A stretch of 64,000 nucleotides of DNA from Cognatundibacterium luofuense (GTDB taxonomy: Bacteria; Pseudomonadota; Gammaproteobacteria; Burkholderiales; Burkholderiaceae_D): NCBI RefSeq assembly GCF_018139685.1, contig NZ_JAGSPN010000016.1, forward strand, positions 46,796-110,795, read 5' to 3'. Positions 61,467-64,000 of the stretch are shown piece by piece. The position numbers and the translations under genes were made by a program. Position 1 is the first letter of the stretch; every line of letters begins with the position of its first letter. A model generated the notes under the pieces. The model saw nothing but the letters and a program-made list of their open reading frames with translations. It was not told the DNA's origin and searched no databases.

Positions 61467-62777
61467 TCACAGGCGATGCAAAGCATCGTCCAGTGCATGC
61501 AAGAACTGATCTGCATGGCTGCGCTGAAATACCACCGGCGGTTTGATTTTCAGCACATTGTCCAGCGGGCCATCGGTAGACAGCAAAATCTGCTTTGCCT
61601 TCAGCATTTCCACGATACGTTTTGCTTCGGCAGTGGCGGCAGCTTTGCTTTCAGGGTCACGTACCAGCTCTGCTCCCAGAAATAAGCCCCGACCACGCAC
61701 ATCACCGATCAGGCTGTGTTGCTGCGCCAGCTGACGTAAGCCCTGCTGCAGATAAGCACCGGTTTCCAGCGCATTCTGCTGCAGTTTTTCTTCCTGTACG
61801 ACTTCCAGCACTGCCATCGCAATCGCGCATGAAACCGGATTACCGGAAAAGGTATTGAAGTATTCCATGCCGGTCACAAAAGCGGATGCAATTTCCGGTG
61901 TGGTGACTACCGCGCCAACCGGATGCCCATTACCAATCGGCTTACCCATGGTCACGATATCCGGCACCACACCATGCGACTGGAAAGACCAGAAGTATTC
62001 ACCATCGCGACCAAAACCAATCTGCACTTCATCGGCCAGACATACACCACCGGCCGCCCTGACGCGGGCATAGGCTTGCTGCAGATAACCGGGCGGCAAG
62101 ACAGTCTGGCCACCGCAACCGAGCATAGCTTCTGCATAAAATACCGCAGGTTTCTGACCACGCGCATGAATAAGGCTGATTGCGCTGTCGATATGCGCTG
62201 CATGACTTTCTGCATAAGCAGCATCCTGCGCATTCGCATCGCGATAGCTGTCCGGCATCGGTACAAACTGCACATGCTCCGGTTTACCGCGACCGCCACG
62301 CCCGTTGAACTTATACGGACTCAGATCAATCATGCTCGGCGAATTACCATGGTAAGCATGATCGAGTACGATCACATCCTGCGCGTTGGTATACGCACGG
62401 GCAATGCGCAAAGCCAGATCATTCGCTTCCGTGCCGGAGTTGGTCATGAAAACGACAGACAATGACTGCGGCAGCGTTTCTGTGAGGCGCAGCGCATATT
62501 CCACCAGATTGTCATGCAGGTAGCGGGTATTGGTATTCAGCATCGCCATTTGCGCTGCACCGGCGGCAACCACCTTAGGATGGCAGTGTCCGACATGGCA
62601 GACATTATTGACCATATCCAGATACGGTTTGCCGTGCTGATCAAACAGATAGGCGCCTTCGCCGCGCACGATTTTCAGCGGCTCCTGATAAGACAGGCTC
62701 AGGGTTGGATTCAGATGACGGCGGCGCAGGGCAATCAGTTCTTCCGGGCTGCGCTGCAGTACGGGACGATTCAGCAT
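61467..62777 (-). CDS. Class III PLP enzyme, AGXT2L-type phospho-lyase (predicted 5-phosphohydroxylysine lyase)
   Basis: Fold-type I PLP enzyme of 436 residues. Cofactor phrases: [27 protein letters not shown] and the Schiff-base Lys279 in [12 protein letters not shown]. Stretches such as [50 protein letters not shown] and LKIKPP resemble the animal ETNPPL/PHYKPL phospho-lyases (as I remember them) more than ordinary transaminases. Those enzymes remove phosphate and ammonia from phosphoethanolamine or 5-phosphohydroxylysine. The upstream kinase gene ends two bases before its start, and an aminoadipate-semialdehyde dehydrogenase precedes that, so 5-phosphohydroxylysine is the favoured substrate. 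Phosphoethanolamine is the alternative. Confidence 0.82.
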   Translation of the reverse strand: MLNRPVLQRSPEELIALRRRHLNPTLSLSYQEPLKIVRGEGAYLFDQHGKPYLDMVNNVCHVGHCHPKVVAAGAAQMAMLNTNTRYLHDNLVEYALRLTETLPQSLSVVFMTNSGTEANDLALRIARAYTNAQDVIVLDHAYHGNSPSMIDLSPYKFNGRGGRGKPEHVQFVPMPDSYRDANAQDAAYAESHAAHIDSAISLIHARGQKPAVFYAEAMLGCGGQTVLPPGYLQQAYARVRAAGGVCLADEVQIGFGRDGEYFWSFQSHGVVPDIVTMGKPIGNGHPVGAVVTTPEIASAFVTGMEYFNTFSGNPVSCAIAMAVLEVVQEEKLQQNALETGAYLQQGLRQLAQQHSLIGDVRGRGLFLGAELVRDPESKAAATAEAKRIVEMLKAKQILLSTDGPLDNVLKIKPPVVFQRSHADQFLHALDDALHRL

Positions 62778-63802
62778 AATTCAGATTCTTTGAGTTTTAA
62801 ACGTAACTGACGCAGCGCCAGATTGCGCGGCATCTGATCTAACTGCATTAATAAACGGCGCACCGCAGGCTGAGAAATCAGAATATACGGATTCTCCGGA
62901 TCGGCACGATGGGCGCGCTCCGCCATCAGTACGCTCTGGCACAGGCGCGCGCAAATCATAGGAAACAAAGATTCCCATTCTGCATCACTCAGTGCCAGTT
63001 CTGCATCAAACGCAGCGGCGATATTCGCCGCCGACTGCAAAGGATCTGTCGCAGCATAAGTCATCGCATAACAGGCAGCGATTGCCACTTCTGCGATGCG
63101 GTAGCTGTAACACATATCACCGAAATCAATCAGCGCCACCACCCTGCCCTGACGCACAATCAGGTTGTAATCATTCGCATCATTATGCAGCACCGCCTGC
63201 GGCAAAGTGCGCTGCCAGTGTAATTGCTGACGCACAAAATACTGCACATGGCGGCTGACAATTTCTCTGAGTGCAGTGTCCTGCAACAACACAATGTCAT
63301 CCGCCAGCTGCACCAGTTGCTGCAAATTCCATGCGTGAATGCGCTGCGCCTGCGGATGAGAAAAATCCTGGAGCTTTGCATGCATCTGTCCCAGCAGACT
63401 ACCAAGATTGTGTTCCAGACTGGCACGCGACACGGCTAGCTCTTTTTCCGGCGCTTCAGCATAAACCTTGCCCGGCACAAAACTCAGCAAACGCAGCCAG
63501 CCTTTGCCATATTCCGGTGGCAGGGGCAACAGATCACGTCCGTCCTTTGCTTTCATCACGACCGGAAACATGGGGCTGCCATCGGCATTGCACATAGACA
63601 CCAGATGTTGCATCGTCGCATTTTCCAGCGCCAGATCTTGCGGATTCCAGTCGGGGCCGGCAACCTTCAGCACATATTCGCCACTTGCGCAGCGCACACG
63701 AAAATTACAATCGGCATACGAAGGCAGCGCAGAAATCTCTCCCTGCAACTGCCAGTATTCCTGCAACAGTTGTGCAGCCTGTGCTGCATGAATGATGCTC
63801 AT
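62771..63802 (-). CDS. APH-fold kinase (predicted 5-hydroxylysine kinase)
   Basis: Aminoglycoside-phosphotransferase-fold kinase, 343 residues. N-terminal lobe with FRVRCASGEYVLKV; catalytic loop LHNDANDYNLIV (His206, Asp208, Asn213) and metal-binding LIDFGDM (Asp226). C-terminal helices follow. The family includes choline, homoserine and hydroxylysine kinases (HYKK/AGPHD1). Its gene reads into the phospho-lyase gene and follows the semialdehyde dehydrogenase by seven bases, which supports hydroxylysine. A resistance role is unlikely, given this context. Confidence 0.78.
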   Translation of the reverse strand: MSIIHAAQAAQLLQEYWQLQGEISALPSYADCNFRVRCASGEYVLKVAGPDWNPQDLALENATMQHLVSMCNADGSPMFPVVMKAKDGRDLLPLPPEYGKGWLRLLSFVPGKVYAEAPEKELAVSRASLEHNLGSLLGQMHAKLQDFSHPQAQRIHAWNLQQLVQLADDIVLLQDTALREIVSRHVQYFVRQQLHWQRTLPQAVLHNDANDYNLIVRQGRVVALIDFGDMCYSYRIAEVAIAACYAMTYAATDPLQSAANIAAAFDAELALSDAEWESLFPMICARLCQSVLMAERAHRADPENPYILISQPAVRRLLMQLDQMPRNLALRQLRLKLKESELC

Positions 63803-63809
63803 AGGTCAC

Positions 63810-64000
63810 TCAGACTTCAAACTTAATCCCCTGCGCCAGCGGCAGGGAATGGCTGTAGTTGAAGGTGTTGGTGGTGCGGCGCATATACGCTTTCCAGCTG
63901 TCAGAACCGGATTCGCGACCACCGCCGGTTTCTTTCTCACCACCAAAGGCGCCGCCGATTTCTGCACCGGACGGGCCGATGTTGACGTTCGCAATGCCGC
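63810..64000 (-). CDS. amaB: Aminoadipate-semialdehyde dehydrogenase, ALDH7/AmaB type, C-terminal part (right edge)
   Basis: The last 62 residues of an aldehyde dehydrogenase cut by the window edge, starting [18 protein letters not shown] and continuing [20 protein letters not shown], then ending [11 protein letters not shown]. This tail is characteristic of the ALDH7 family (AmaB/Pcd, antiquitin), which oxidises 2-aminoadipate-6-semialdehyde (in equilibrium with piperideine-6-carboxylate) to 2-aminoadipate in lysine breakdown. The active site lies outside the window. It stops seven bases before the kinase start. Confidence 0.88.
   Translation of the reverse strand, partial: GIANVNIGPSGAEIGGAFGGEKETGGGRESGSDSWKAYMRRTTNTFNYSHSLPLAQGIKFEV

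Noticed and set aside
62771-63802. Aminoglycoside resistance gene
   Set aside because: The APH fold is shared by many metabolic kinases, and the genes on both sides are catabolic.

Overview
The window looks like core chromosome of a betaproteobacterium, most likely Burkholderiales and probably Oxalobacteraceae-like. This is inferred from gene order (mla - ibaG - murA - his - tat, petABC - sspAB, gltBD), short-form HisG, and moderate GC by eye; I could not run a phylogeny. There is no rRNA, CRISPR array, prophage or plasmid backbone. One tRNA and one REP-associated (RAYT-type) transposase gene are present.

Layout. 1-4100: a lipoprotein cut by the left edge, a secreted alpha/beta hydrolase, and tex. 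4100-8900: an acetaldehyde metabolism unit. It has an NAD-dependent aldehyde dehydrogenase (acoD/exaC type) behind a near-perfect sigma-54 promoter with upstream repeats, a DUF779 protein, and a convergent AcoR-type sigma-54 activator. 9189-14325: grxD, ubiX, and a coupled histidine kinase / REC-PAS-GGDEF-EAL pair (c-di-GMP signalling). 14484-18207: dipeptidyl peptidase IV, tRNA-Thr, sspB and sspA. 18354-21173: petCBA (cytochrome bc1; its Rieske subunit has a twin-arginine signal). 21480-24587: mscL, a Nif3-like protein, a DegS/AlgW-like protease and a DUF2461 protein.

24608-41285 is about 17 kb of almost gapless minus-strand genes, read from the high-coordinate end: mlaF-E-D-A-C-B (outer-membrane lipid asymmetry), an ABC-2 exporter, ibaG, murA, hisG-D, a solitary DNA methyltransferase, hisC-B-H-A-F-I-E, hinT, tatA-B-C. 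The methyltransferase is translationally coupled to hisD and has no restriction partner. 41286-42061 is a gene-free stretch with a duplicated element of about 76 bp. Then come gltD and gltB (glutamate synthase), the RAYT gene, a chemotaxis receptor, an unrecognised small protein, two tandem PhnD-like binding proteins without transporter genes, ssb, an MFS transporter, uvrA, pth and a patatin-like lipase.

The right edge (61467-64000) is the most interesting metabolic find: a tightly packed set of an ALDH7/AmaB-type semialdehyde dehydrogenase (C-terminus only), an APH-fold kinase and an AGXT2L-type PLP phospho-lyase. Together these match the three steps hydroxylysine -> 5-phosphohydroxylysine -> 2-aminoadipate semialdehyde -> 2-aminoadipate, a pathway best known from vertebrates. 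This is an inference from family and context and is not proven for this organism.
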